From NCBI RefSeq assembly GCF_017355955.1, contig NZ_JAFFID010000002.1:186001-250000 (forward strand): a DNA stretch of 64,000 bases, in the 5' to 3' direction. Source of the DNA: Sabulibacter ruber (GTDB lineage: Bacteria > Bacteroidota > Bacteroidia > Cytophagales > Hymenobacteraceae). The notes under the pieces were generated by a model that saw nothing but the letters and a program-made list of their open reading frames with translations, made no database searches and was not told the DNA's origin. This document shows, piece after piece, positions 50,096-58,396 of this stretch (positions are counted from its first letter, which is position 1; every line of letters starts with the position of its first letter). A program made the translations under genes and the position numbers.

Positions 50096-51169
50096 TCATT
50101 CCGCCGCCAGGATAGGCTCACGGCGCGTGGTGATCTTGGCCGGTTTACGCACGGTGCGGGTCTGGTACACGGGGTTGTCTATAAAAGCCACCACTTTCAA
50201 GGTCAGATCCAGGCCGGTTATGGTGCTGGGGTTCTCAAAGCCCAGGTACAGGTAGCCGTCATCAGTTTTAGGCGTCTGGTTGGCCAGTACTTTGCCGTAA
50301 TCTGAGAGTACGTCTTTGCCTTTGGCTACACCGTAGGGTTTCCAGCCGTCCTCATCCTCGGTGAACAGGTAGGCGTTGTTCTTGTTGAACAGGTAATAAC
50401 TGATGTACCCGCTGGATTTCACCTGCGGCAGCTGCGGCAGCAATCCCAACCCGAACGCCACCAAGGGGTTGCCCCCGGTCAGCAGGGCTGTGGCACCTTT
50501 GGCCAGGGTCTTACCGGTTTCCTGCAAAGACTGGACAGATTCCTGCCCCACCCCAACCCAGTATACCCAATGCTTGGTACCGGCGGGCAGCTTAAAGCGC
50601 TCGGTGCTGCGGTTGTTGCGGGTGATATTTGTGAGGGAAGCCAGCTGAAACGTCTTGTCTACTACCGTCTCAGATTTAAGATCGTTCTTCACCAGTACTT
50701 TCTCGGTGGTAGTGGTCCAGGTGGTGTCTTGCACGGTGCGCCAGGCCACCAGCGTATTGAAATTCTGGGTGGCCTCAGTGCCGGGGATGCGGGTGAGGGT
50801 GAAATGGCTCCTGGTGCTGGTCTCAGACAGACTCTGCAGCGTGATGGTGTACACCGATTTCTGCGGCACCGTGAGGCGCAAGTTGTTCAGTTTCCTGGTT
50901 TCCTCTATGCTATACAGCGGCGATTTAGAGAAATATTCCTGCACGGTTACCTTGTAGTTGGTCTTGGTTTTGTTCTCCAGGTCCAGTACAATCACATCGC
51001 CGGCCTGAAAAGCGTACTGGTACTGGGTCGCTGGCTGTTTGGTTCCGGCCACCTGAATCTCCAGATCGGCAATTTTGATGGGTTTTCCGGCCTGCGCCAC
51101 ACAAACCAAAGAGCACATTAAAAATATCCCACAAAGCAACAGGGCAGAACGAAAGAAAGAGCTACACAT
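50096..51169 (-). CDS. Exported protein of unknown function
   Basis: 357 aa from the ATG at 51169 (MCSSFFRSALLLCGIFLMCSLVCVAQAG, signal peptide); the open frame upstream overlaps the neighbouring gene. Beta-rich soluble body with KIADLEIQVAGTKQPATQYQYAFQAGDVIVLDLEN, SLSETSTRSHFTLTRIPG and a hydrophobic GNPLVAFGLGLLPQLPQ stretch in the middle (about 215-235) that might be an amphipathic or membrane-touching helix. No family recognised. It lies 55 bases after the lipoprotein gene at 51225 in the same direction, probably one transcript. Confidence 0.72.
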   Translation of the reverse strand: MCSSFFRSALLLCGIFLMCSLVCVAQAGKPIKIADLEIQVAGTKQPATQYQYAFQAGDVIVLDLENKTKTNYKVTVQEYFSKSPLYSIEETRKLNNLRLTVPQKSVYTITLQSLSETSTRSHFTLTRIPGTEATQNFNTLVAWRTVQDTTWTTTTEKVLVKNDLKSETVVDKTFQLASLTNITRNNRSTERFKLPAGTKHWVYWVGVGQESVQSLQETGKTLAKGATALLTGGNPLVAFGLGLLPQLPQVKSSGYISYYLFNKNNAYLFTEDEDGWKPYGVAKGKDVLSDYGKVLANQTPKTDDGYLYLGFENPSTITGLDLTLKVVAFIDNPVYQTRTVRKPAKITTRREPILAAE

Positions 51170-51224
51170 ACAGAGAGCAGAAGAAAAACCAATTTGGCGG
51201 CAATTTACGAAAACCAGCTCAGAA

Positions 51225-51659
51225 TCAGTACCGCGGCTCAATCCACATCTTTCGGGCAACGCCCAGCCCCACAAAGTTTCCGCGTCCGCCGCCGCGCATC
51301 AGAATGGCCACGTTCTGCCCTTCGTAGAGCTCGCTCAGGCTAATAGAGCCTCCGTTCAGCCCCACAATCTGGGTAACGGGCGTTACCAACACGTAGCCCC
51401 GGTTATAACGGGAAAACCGGGTATCGGTACCGTAGCCTTCTACTTCAATGGTCACCTGGCCCCGGTCATACACCCGACGGGTGATGGTTCCCCTGAGGTC
51501 TACCCGGGTGGGAGCCAGGCTGTTCTGAGTTCTGGCATCAGCGGCGGCGTTGGCCGAAGTATCTGTGCCAACCGGAGCTGCAGTCTGGCAGCCAAACCCG
51601 GCAACCGTGACAAGTAGCACTAATACGAGATATGCGAATGGAATCTTTATGTTCTTCAT
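51225..51659 (-). CDS. Hypothetical lipoprotein
   Basis: 144 aa with a lipoprotein signal (AGFGC, Cys24). A Thr/Ala/Asn-rich linker (about 25-50) leads to a beta-barrel-like domain (VDLRGTITRRVYDRGQVTIEVEGYGTDTRFSRYNRGYVLVTP) rich in Arg, Gly and Val. Function unknown. Its product and that of 50096..51169 may act together in the envelope. Divergent from radA. Confidence 0.75.
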   Translation of the reverse strand: MKNIKIPFAYLVLVLLVTVAGFGCQTAAPVGTDTSANAAADARTQNSLAPTRVDLRGTITRRVYDRGQVTIEVEGYGTDTRFSRYNRGYVLVTPVTQIVGLNGGSISLSELYEGQNVAILMRGGGRGNFVGLGVARKMWIEPRY

Positions 51660-51735
51660 GGTCTTAGAGTTAGCCCAGAACCTATAAACGAAAAAGAAGC
51701 CTCAACGGCTACACTTAGGAAAAGTCAATTGGGTT

Positions 51736-51770
51736 GTTTTCAGGGTATTTTGAGAAAAACAGGACAAAAC
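51736..51770. repeat. Core-family stem-loop between divergent genes
   Basis: GTTTTCAGGGTATTTTGAG then AAAAACAGGACAAAAC, between the lipoprotein gene (leftward) and radA (rightward), where no terminator is expected. Confidence 0.5.
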
Positions 51771-51868
51771 GGAGTATTTATACGGAAGAAGTTGTTATCT
51801 CTGTACCTAGTTAGTTGCCGCTTAATCCTTAACTTCACCTTATTTCGCGGCGCGGAACAATCATCTTT

Positions 51869-53248
51869 ATGGCTAAAATCAAAACAGCATATTTCTGCCA
51901 GAACTGCGGTGCGCAGTCGGCTAAATGGATAGGCCGCTGCCCGGCCTGCGGCGAGTGGAACACCTACGTGGAGGAAGTGGTGGCCCGCGAAGACGTAACG
52001 CCCACCACCGCCTGGAAAGTAGGCACCAGCAGCCAGCAGGTGGCCAGCAAGCCCAAACCCATTGGCGAGATCACCTATTCTGAACAGGCCCGTATCATCA
52101 CCGAGGACGCCGAGCTGAACCGTGTGCTGGGCGGCGGTATTGTGCCCGGCTCCATGGTGCTCATTGGGGGCGAGCCTGGCATTGGCAAGTCTACGCTCAT
52201 GCTACAGATTGCCCTGAGTCTGCGCAGCCAGCGCGTGCTCTACATCTCCGGCGAGGAAAGCGAACAGCAGATTAAGATGCGCGCCGAACGCCTGGGCACC
52301 CAGCACCCCAACTGCTTTATCCTCACCGAGACCGGCACCCAGAACATCTTCAAGCAAATAGAACAGCTTCAGCCCGATGTCCTGATCATTGACTCTATCC
52401 AGACGCTGCATTCTTCCTTTATTGAGAGCGGCGCGGGTAGTGTGGCGCAGGTGCGGGAATGTACCGCCGAGCTGCTCAAATTCGCGAAGGAAAGCGGTAC
52501 ACCGGTGTTTCTCATCGGGCACATCACCAAAGAAGGCAACCTGGCCGGGCCTAAGATTCTGGAGCACATGGTAGACACCGTGCTACAGTTTGAAGGCGAC
52601 CGCCACATGACCTACCGCATTCTGCGCACCACTAAAAATCGTTTCGGGAGCACGTCTGAACTGGGCATTTACGAGATGCTGGGCACCGGCCTCAGAGAAG
52701 TGAGCAATCCTTCGGAGATCCTGATCTCGCAGCGCGAGGAGTCGTTCAGCGGCATTACCATTGGAGGCACCATGGAAGGAAACCGGCCGCTGCTCATTGA
52801 AGTGCAAAGCCTGGTGAGCCCCGCTACTTACGGTACGCCGCAACGCACTGCCACCGGCTTTGACGTAAAGCGCCTAAACATGCTCCTGGCCGTGTTGGAA
52901 AAGCGCGGAGGTTTCAAACTAGGCACTCAGGACGTGTTCCTAAACATCGCGGGTGGCCTCAAAGTGGAGGACCCCGCATTGGATTTAGCCATTTGCGCTG
53001 CCCTGCTTTCTTCCTTTGAGGACGTAGCCATTCCGCATACCACCTGCTTTGCCGCTGAGGTTGGTTTGGGGGGCGAGGTACGGGCCGTACATCGCATTGA
53101 GCAACGCATCTCTGAGGCCGAAAAATTGGGTTTTCAGGATATCTATATTTCCAAGTACAACAAAAAAGGAGTAGATTTAGACAGGTTTAATATCAGAATT
53201 CATGCGGCAAGTCGGCTGGAGGAAGTCTTCAGTGGTTTATTTGGGTAA
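51869..53248 (+). CDS. radA: DNA repair protein RadA/Sms
   Basis: 459 aa. Zinc finger CQNCG...CPAC (Cys10, 13, 24, 27), Walker A GGEPGIGKST (100-109), RadA KNRFG motif (about 252) and a C-terminal Lon-protease-like domain lacking the protease Ser. RadA is a DnaB-like branch-migration ATPase acting with RecA in recombination. Start at the ATG 51869 agrees with the conserved N-terminus. Rightward, followed 89 bp later by the TlpA-like gene, with no visible shared promoter. Confidence 0.97.
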   Translation: MAKIKTAYFCQNCGAQSAKWIGRCPACGEWNTYVEEVVAREDVTPTTAWKVGTSSQQVASKPKPIGEITYSEQARIITEDAELNRVLGGGIVPGSMVLIGGEPGIGKSTLMLQIALSLRSQRVLYISGEESEQQIKMRAERLGTQHPNCFILTETGTQNIFKQIEQLQPDVLIIDSIQTLHSSFIESGAGSVAQVRECTAELLKFAKESGTPVFLIGHITKEGNLAGPKILEHMVDTVLQFEGDRHMTYRILRTTKNRFGSTSELGIYEMLGTGLREVSNPSEILISQREESFSGITIGGTMEGNRPLLIEVQSLVSPATYGTPQRTATGFDVKRLNMLLAVLEKRGGFKLGTQDVFLNIAGGLKVEDPALDLAICAALLSSFEDVAIPHTTCFAAEVGLGGEVRAVHRIEQRISEAEKLGFQDIYISKYNKKGVDLDRFNIRIHAASRLEEVFSGLFG

Positions 53249-53337
53249 TTCACGGCACGTTGAACTATTCCTATAAGGGCGGGCGTTCCTATGCCATTAT
53301 TGAACCTAATATTTCATCTACCTAATCAAATTCAGCA

Positions 53338-54780
53338 ATGCTATTTTCCTCCAATAGGTTGTTTTCTTCTATAGCGCTCTGCCTGGGGCTTTTCCTAGGC
53401 GGGCTAACCTCGGCGCAGGCGCAGTCAAACGTGACCCTTACCGGCAAAATCAACAATCCGGTTAGTGATAGTGTCCTGCTGGAGTTGTATACCGTTCCGG
53501 CTTCTTACTCAGGTGAGTCGCACACGGTGGCCTTGTCTAAAAACGGGGAGTTCACCATTACGGCGCCGGTCAAAGAACCTCTGCTGGGCGAGTTGGTACA
53601 CGGCTCAGAGTCTGTGATCCTGTTCCTGCAACCCGGCGACAACCTGGATGTACGCGCCAACGCCAATGATTTTCTCAATACAGTGAAAATGAAGGGCGAA
53701 GGATTTGAGGAGAATAGCTATCTGCTGGAGTTTGAGCTGAAGTTTGAAGAAGAGGAAGACTACCAGGTATTGCCTGATAACATCCATAAGCGGGAAAAAG
53801 AGTTTTTGCTCTTCCTGGAGGAGCGCCGCCAGGACCAGCGCAAGTTCCTGGAGAAATTCCTGAAAGAGCACCAGACCTCAGAGGCATTTAAGAATTACGC
53901 CAAGGCCCAGATTGAATTCAGCTACGCCAATGACCGCCTGACCTATGTAGACATCCGTAAGCGCGTGGGCGATTTGCCTCCTAAACTCTCCCCAGACTAC
54001 TATGATTTCCTGAATCAGGTAGATCTTAACATGCCGGGGGCGGTGAGAAACCAGGCGTACCTTGATTTCCTGAATAATTATTTCCAGTTCAAGGCACTGC
54101 AAGCCAAACCGGCTAATCTGGAGCGCGATTATTACCCTACGCTGTACGCCATGGCCAAACAGGAATTAAAGGGAACTGCCCGTGACATGATGATGGCCCG
54201 TATTCTTTCGCAGGCTTTCCGGTTTGGGTACGTGCCAGACACTGATGCCATGTACCTTGATTTCCAGAAAGAAGCCAAAGACGCTAACTTCATTTCATAC
54301 ATCCAGGACCAGTACAAGCAGTTCAGAAGGGTAGGGCTGGGCAGCACCGCTCCGGCGTTTACCCTGCTCTCCGCCGAAGGCGACAGTGTTTCCCTGAGCA
54401 GCTTCAAAAACAAAATGGTGTACCTGGGCTTCTGGCGTACTCACTGCGGCATCTGCACCGTAGACCAGCAGGCCTATAAATACTTTGCCGAGCAACTGGC
54501 AGAAAAAGACGTTGTGCTGCTGCAGGTATCAGTAGGGGAGGACCTCAACACCTGGAAAAAGAACGTAGCCCAGAAAAAATACCCTGGTATTCATCTGTAC
54601 GCGCCAGACCTTTCGGCCAAAATCCTGAAGGACTATGATGTAAAGAGCTTCCCGGCGTATTTCCTGATTGCCCCGGATGGCACCCTGATCAGCACCAACG
54701 CCCGCAGGCCGGGCCATGCCGAGGGAGCCCGCGAGATTGCCGCCGCCATAGACCAATACCACAAGTCTGCCAAGAAGTAG
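53338..54780 (+). CDS. TlpA-like thioredoxin-fold protein with HCGIC active site
   Basis: 480 aa: signal peptide (to about residue 28, LTSAQAQ); a DUF4369-like beta domain (30-115, VTLTGKINNPVSDSVLLELYTV...FLQPGDNLDVRA); a helical middle; and a C-terminal thioredoxin fold (about 334-480). The active site is FWRTHCGICTVDQQ, so CGIC instead of CGPC; cis-Pro is in SFPAYFL. Likely a periplasmic disulfide reductase or isomerase with altered redox potential. The C-terminus ends at the first 34-bp repeat, a few bases after the stop. Confidence 0.87.
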   Translation: MLFSSNRLFSSIALCLGLFLGGLTSAQAQSNVTLTGKINNPVSDSVLLELYTVPASYSGESHTVALSKNGEFTITAPVKEPLLGELVHGSESVILFLQPGDNLDVRANANDFLNTVKMKGEGFEENSYLLEFELKFEEEEDYQVLPDNIHKREKEFLLFLEERRQDQRKFLEKFLKEHQTSEAFKNYAKAQIEFSYANDRLTYVDIRKRVGDLPPKLSPDYYDFLNQVDLNMPGAVRNQAYLDFLNNYFQFKALQAKPANLERDYYPTLYAMAKQELKGTARDMMMARILSQAFRFGYVPDTDAMYLDFQKEAKDANFISYIQDQYKQFRRVGLGSTAPAFTLLSAEGDSVSLSSFKNKMVYLGFWRTHCGICTVDQQAYKYFAEQLAEKDVVLLQVSVGEDLNTWKKNVAQKKYPGIHLYAPDLSAKILKDYDVKSFPAYFLIAPDGTLISTNARRPGHAEGAREIAAAIDQYHKSAKK

Positions 54781-54782
54781 CA

Positions 54783-54816
54783 TTTTTTGACTACTTTTGG
54801 AGAAACAGGTTGAAAA
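54783..54816 (+). repeat. Left 34-bp direct repeat of the DUF5713 cassette
   Basis: A 34-base unit with the core CTACTTTTGGAGAAACAGG; the second copy at 55256-55289 differs at only two positions (32/34). It is also a core-family stem-loop. The ATG of the DUF5713 gene begins at the last base. Confidence 0.85.
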
Positions 54817-55253
54817 TGAAAAGGCACGCACTAGCTGTTCTTATACTCTTTTTAGTTGCTTGCGATCCAGATCAGAAGAATCCAGATAAGATATTAAATA
54901 CAGTGGTAGTTCAAGCCAATATCAAGAACGAGAAGGTCAAGAATCATGCATTTCTTAAAGACATGTATGATGATTCCTATTTCCCGGATTTTCTTGTTGA
55001 CAAAGGAAAGGTAATATTGACAGAGCTGTGCCTACGGATTGAAGATCAGAAACCCGAAAATTTAGAGCAGTTGTATGAACTGACTCACGCTTCAACTGAT
55101 CAATTCAATGACCTGGAAGACGAATTCTTTGAACACGACAGTGAGCTAGAAACCGCAGCAAGAGAGTGCATTGCAATGGACTTTGACTTTATTGCAAAGG
55201 CTTACGGGTTTGACGCTGATGTTGAAGAATTAATTGCTACCCGAAACTGGTAA
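54816..55253 (+). CDS. DUF5713 family protein with lipoprotein-like N-terminus
   Basis: 145 aa from the ATG at 54816 (MKRHALAVLILFLVACDPDQ). The body (NHAFLKDMYDDSYFPDFLVDKGK, EQLYELTHASTDQFNDLEDEFFEHDSELETAAREC and FDFIAKAYGFDADVEELIATRNW) is the DUF5713 pattern as I know it. DUF5713 proteins are usually cytosolic without the N-terminal hydrophobic LVAC segment, so a lipid-anchored form would be unusual. Codons are visibly AT-rich against all neighbours, and the gene sits exactly between two 34-bp repeats. I infer recent transfer. Function unknown. Confidence 0.83.
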   Translation: MKRHALAVLILFLVACDPDQKNPDKILNTVVVQANIKNEKVKNHAFLKDMYDDSYFPDFLVDKGKVILTELCLRIEDQKPENLEQLYELTHASTDQFNDLEDEFFEHDSELETAARECIAMDFDFIAKAYGFDADVEELIATRNW

Positions 55254-55255
55254 TG

Positions 55256-55289
55256 TTTTTTGCCTACTTTTGGGGAAACAGGTTGAAAA
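55256..55289 (+). repeat. Right 34-bp direct repeat of the DUF5713 cassette
   Basis: Two bases after the DUF5713 stop, a 34-base unit with the core CCTACTTTTGGGGAAACAGG repeats the sequence at 54783-54816 (mismatches at 54790/55263 and 54801/55274). Confidence 0.85.
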
Positions 55290-55348
55290 CAGAACCAGGT
55301 GCAGTCCGTAAAAGGCGGCATTTGGTTTTATCTTAGCAGCACAGCACC

Positions 55349-56374
55349 TTGACCCGAGGCACCTTTCAGGATGGATTGAATTTAGCGTCTAAGCTTACCC
55401 CGCGCCGCGCCTGGAACGCGCTGCAGGTAGTAAGCAGCTACGCGTTGGCCCGGCTCACCAAGAAACCCCGCCACTGGGGCACTCCGGTAAGCATTTCCTT
55501 TGAGCCTACCACCTCCTGCAACCTGCGTTGCCCGGAATGCCCCAGCGGTTTGCGCTCCTTTACCCGCCCCACGGGCATGCTGCAGGACAGCCTTTTCAAG
55601 CAGACCATAGACCAGTTGCATGACCGATTGCTGTATCTGCTGTTCTACTTCCAGGGAGAGCCGTACCTGAACCCCTCGTTCCTGGATATGGTGAAGTATG
55701 CCTCCGGCAAAGGCATCTACACGGCCACATCTACCAACGCCCATTTCTTAACCGAAGAGAACGCCCGCCGCACCGTGGAGTCTGGCCTGGACCGGCTTAT
55801 TATCTCCTTAGACGGCACCACGCAGGACGTGTACAAACAGTACCGGGTGGGCGGCAAGCTGGACAAGGTGCTGGAGGGCACCAAACGGCTGGTGAAATAC
55901 AAACGCGAGCTGAAATCCAAGACGCCGTACCTTATCTTCCAGTTTCTGGTGGTAAAGCCCAATGAACACCAGATTGAAGACGCCAAGAAGCTAGCCAAAG
56001 AGCTAGGTGTGGACGATGTCTGGTTCAAAACCGCCCAGATCTATGATTACGAGCACGGATCGCCGCTTATTCCCACTATAGACTATTACTCCCGCTATCA
56101 GGCGCAGCCCAACGGCACCTACACGCTCAAAAACAAACTCATTGACGGCTGCTGGAAAATGTGGCACTCCTGCGTCATTACCTGGGACGGCCTGGTGGTG
56201 CCCTGCTGCTTTGACAAAGACGCCCATTACCGCCTGGGCAACCTGCAGCAGCAGAGCTTTAAACAACTCTGGAAAAGCGACTCTTATAAGCAGTTCAGAG
56301 GCTCTCTGCTTAAGGGCCGCAGCCAGATAGAAATGTGCCGTAACTGCTCTGAGGGCACAAAAGTCTGGGGCTAA
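55349..56374 (+). CDS. Radical SAM protein with SPASM domain
   Basis: 341 aa (TTG start at 55349; no ATG fits). Radical SAM [4Fe-4S] motif CNLRCPEC (Cys57, 61, 64), typical Gly-rich FYFQGEPYLNP, STNAHFLTE and ISLDGTT. SPASM cluster region near the C-terminus: CWKMWHSCVITWDGLVVPCCFDKDAHYRLGNL ... CRNCSEG with several Cys for auxiliary clusters. Members often modify peptides (RiPPs) or act in cofactor assembly; no precursor peptide is seen nearby. Probably cytosolic. Confidence 0.9.
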   Translation: MTRGTFQDGLNLASKLTPRRAWNALQVVSSYALARLTKKPRHWGTPVSISFEPTTSCNLRCPECPSGLRSFTRPTGMLQDSLFKQTIDQLHDRLLYLLFYFQGEPYLNPSFLDMVKYASGKGIYTATSTNAHFLTEENARRTVESGLDRLIISLDGTTQDVYKQYRVGGKLDKVLEGTKRLVKYKRELKSKTPYLIFQFLVVKPNEHQIEDAKKLAKELGVDDVWFKTAQIYDYEHGSPLIPTIDYYSRYQAQPNGTYTLKNKLIDGCWKMWHSCVITWDGLVVPCCFDKDAHYRLGNLQQQSFKQLWKSDSYKQFRGSLLKGRSQIEMCRNCSEGTKVWG

Positions 56375-56478
56375 ATAGTTTCCGGTAGTTTCTGTAGCTT
56401 GTTTCCCTTCTCTTCCGTATGAGGAATTTAGCGCCTGCCTGAGCGCTGGTTCTGTGTTACTCTATCCTCCTCATATCC

Positions 56479-57459
56479 GTGACTGAAATAAACGAAGCTT
56501 TTCAACTTTTGTGGCGCAAGCTGGAGATCTGGCTCAAGCAACTGGTCCTCATGCTGCCTAATATCTTTCTGGCTATTCTGGTACTGGTGGTTTCCTTCTA
56601 TGCCGCCAAGCTATTACGCCGCACCTCAGACAAACTGCTCATCCGGTTCACTCATAGCAGCGCCCTGAACAACCTGGTAGGCACTACGGTGTATGTAGCG
56701 GCCCTTACCCTGGGCATCTTTTTCAGCTTAAGTATCCTGAAACTGGACAAAACGGTTACCACTTTGTTGGCGGGTGCCGGTATCATAGGTTTGGCCCTGG
56801 GTTTTGCCTTTCAGGACATTGCCGCTAACTTCATCTCCGGGGTGATCATTGCCTTCCGGAAGCCTTTTGTGGTAGGCGATGTCATAGACACCAATGACCA
56901 TTTCGGGACTATTGAACGCATTAACCTGCGAACCGTGGACATCAGAAGGCAAACCGGTGAGTTGGTGAAGGTGCCCAACCGGAAAGTCTTTGAATCTGCG
57001 TTGACCAACTTCACGCACTACGGCATCCGGCGGATTGATCTGAAAGTAGGCGTTTCCTATGCCGAGGACCTGGAGCGGGTGCAGCAAGTGGTGAAAGAGG
57101 CCATGGTGGGCATCCCCAATATGATCACCAGCAAAGAAGTGGAAGTGGTATACGAGGAGTTTGGCGACAGCAGCATCAACTTTCTGGTGCGCTACTGGAT
57201 CCAGTACAAGCGCCAGACCGATTTTGTGTACGCCAAGAGCGAGGCCATCATCAAGATCAAAAAAGCGTTTGACACCCATAAGATTGAGATACCGTTCCCG
57301 GTTACTACCCTCAACTTTGGGGTGAAAGGCGGCAAAGACCTGTCTATTGAACTGAAAGACGGGCAGCCGCAGCAAGGGCAAGGGCACATGTCTGAGATAA
57401 AAGTGAAGGCCAAAGACCCAGACGACATTGATGAAAACGAAGAAGCGGCCGAAGAATGA
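56479..57459 (+). CDS. MscS-family mechanosensitive channel
   Basis: 326 aa from the GTG at 56479. Three TM segments (about 20-40, 62-82 and 86-118). The pore helix TM3 is LLAGAGIIGLALGFAFQDIAANFISGVII, with the MscS GxxGxxxGF spacing. The beta domain (PFVVGDVIDTNDHFGTIERINLRTVDIRRQTGELVKVPNRKVFES) and cytosolic cage domain are complete. It opens on membrane tension to release solutes after osmotic down-shock. The C-terminal tail is Gln/Asp/Glu-rich. Its terminator overlaps the end of the reading frame. Confidence 0.95.
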   Translation: MTEINEAFQLLWRKLEIWLKQLVLMLPNIFLAILVLVVSFYAAKLLRRTSDKLLIRFTHSSALNNLVGTTVYVAALTLGIFFSLSILKLDKTVTTLLAGAGIIGLALGFAFQDIAANFISGVIIAFRKPFVVGDVIDTNDHFGTIERINLRTVDIRRQTGELVKVPNRKVFESALTNFTHYGIRRIDLKVGVSYAEDLERVQQVVKEAMVGIPNMITSKEVEVVYEEFGDSSINFLVRYWIQYKRQTDFVYAKSEAIIKIKKAFDTHKIEIPFPVTTLNFGVKGGKDLSIELKDGQPQQGQGHMSEIKVKAKDPDDIDENEEAAEE

Positions 57460-57476
57460 TCATCGGCCGCTTCTTT
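57441..57476 (+). terminator. Terminator overlapping the MscS stop codon
   Basis: AGAAGCGGCCGA (57441-57452) and TCGGCCGCTTCT (57463-57474) with the stop TGA (57457-57459) in the loop, followed by TTATTC. The 5' arm is coding. Confidence 0.85.
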
Positions 57477-57497
57477 ATTCTGGAGTAAAGACGAGTT

Positions 57498-57833
57498 CTA
57501 TTTCGCTTTGTCTATGTTTTTACCCAGGTCTTCTACTTTTCTCATGAAAGCATCAATGTTCTGGTCTGCGTAAGGGCCGTAGGAGTTAGAGATGATTCCG
57601 CGGGTTCCGTCGCTGCACTCAAGCGCATACAGAATAGCCATGTCATCTGGGTTGGTTTCGCCCTCAAAACGGTAGAAGTTGACAATGGTAACCTCTTCTA
57701 CCCCAAAGCTTTTATCTCCTTTGTAGTTCCACAGGCGCTCATCTTCAGCCACTCTGAAATCTTCTGTATAGCCCTCTTTTCTAAGTTTTGCCTCAACCTT
57801 TACCTGGCTGGTTAGTTCTTCTTTGTCTTGCAT
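57498..57833 (-). CDS. Small soluble hypothetical protein
   Basis: 111 aa from the ATG at 57833 (MQDKEELTSQVKVEAKLRKEGYTEDF); two codons more are possible. The sequence (RLWNYKGDKSFGVEEVTIVNFYRFEGETNPDDMAILYALECSDGTRGIISNSYGPYADQNIDAFMRKVEDL) is a common Bacteroidota small-protein family, sometimes mislabelled PRPP synthetase although it has no such motif. Function unknown. Confidence 0.78.
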   Translation of the reverse strand: MQDKEELTSQVKVEAKLRKEGYTEDFRVAEDERLWNYKGDKSFGVEEVTIVNFYRFEGETNPDDMAILYALECSDGTRGIISNSYGPYADQNIDAFMRKVEDLGKNIDKAK

Positions 57834-57983
57834 AACCAAATATGTTAGATGTAATCAATATCATTTACCGGTATGGGGCTATACGTAAAACCTAGGGTTG
57901 GTTGCTGCATATATTCAAAGAAAAAGATATTAACATCTATCAGGCTAAGAAGCCAAGAAAGTAGCGCACCCTTTGCCTTGCCT

Positions 57984-58020
57984 ACGTTTTTGCCCTAACT
58001 TCTGGAAAACAGCGCCTAAA
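57984..58020 (-). repeat. Core-family stem-loop, degenerate
   Basis: ACGTTTTTGCCCTAACTTCTG then GAAAACAGCGCCTAAAC. It lies just downstream of the FeoB-associated gene's hairpin and may support its termination. Confidence 0.4.
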
Positions 58021-58025
58021 CAACA

Positions 58026-58049
58026 AAGGCCACCCGTTAAGGTGGCCTT
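58026..58049 (-). terminator. Hairpin downstream of the FeoB-associated gene
   Basis: AAGGCCACC (58026-58034) and GGTGGCCTT (58041-58049), six-base loop, 34 bases after the stop at 58083. Confidence 0.65.
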
Positions 58050-58082
58050 GTGATATATGGAGCAAAAAGGCTTCTGAATTAA

Positions 58083-58268
58083 CTATTTGGCAGACGCTTT
58101 GCGGGCTTCCATCTCCCGCTGGATTTTAGCCAGGTCAATGGTGGAACAGGCACCGCCGCAGCCCTTGGCACAACCTGTTTCTTTGGAGAAAAAGCTTTTA
58201 TATCCCTGCCGAAGCATGTACCCCGCCGCCAGAGCGAACACAATGAAGATGATGATTTCCTGTACCAT
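58083..58268 (-). CDS. FeoB-associated Cys-rich membrane protein
   Basis: 61 aa: one N-terminal transmembrane segment (MVQEIIIFIVFALAAGYML), then the Cys motif CAKGCGGACSTIDLAK (about 33-48), typical of the small proteins next to FeoB. FeoB itself is not in this window. It probably binds Fe2+ or another soft metal at the inner membrane. Promoter candidate at 58288-58295, terminator-like hairpin downstream. Confidence 0.88.
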   Translation of the reverse strand: MVQEIIIFIVFALAAGYMLRQGYKSFFSKETGCAKGCGGACSTIDLAKIQREMEARKASAK

Positions 58269-58287
58269 AACAAAGGCTTAACGCACG

Positions 58288-58295
58288 CAAAGGTA
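58288..58295 (-). promoter_or_regulatory. Promoter -7 element for the FeoB-associated gene
   Basis: On the minus strand TACCTTTG (58295-58288), an exact TAnnTTTG, with transcription start expected about 13 bases before the ATG. No good TTG is visible at the usual distance upstream. Confidence 0.4.
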
Positions 58296-58357
58296 CGAAT
58301 AGTTTACCGCAGCCTCAGATTTCTGTCTGCGGGTTTCCTGCTGTAAACCACTCCCTG

Positions 58358-58392
58358 TTTTTAACCTGCTTTCCAGAAAAGAAGCCTGAAAC
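58358..58392 (-). repeat. Core-family stem-loop, degenerate
   Basis: GTTTTTAACCTGCTTTCCAG then AAAAGAAGCCTGAAAC; probably the terminator region of suhB. Confidence 0.45.
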
Positions 58393-58396
58393 CGAC

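Noticed and set aside
55349..56374. RiPP cluster around the SPASM protein
   Set aside because: No precursor peptide, protease or transporter is nearby; the neighbours are unrelated.
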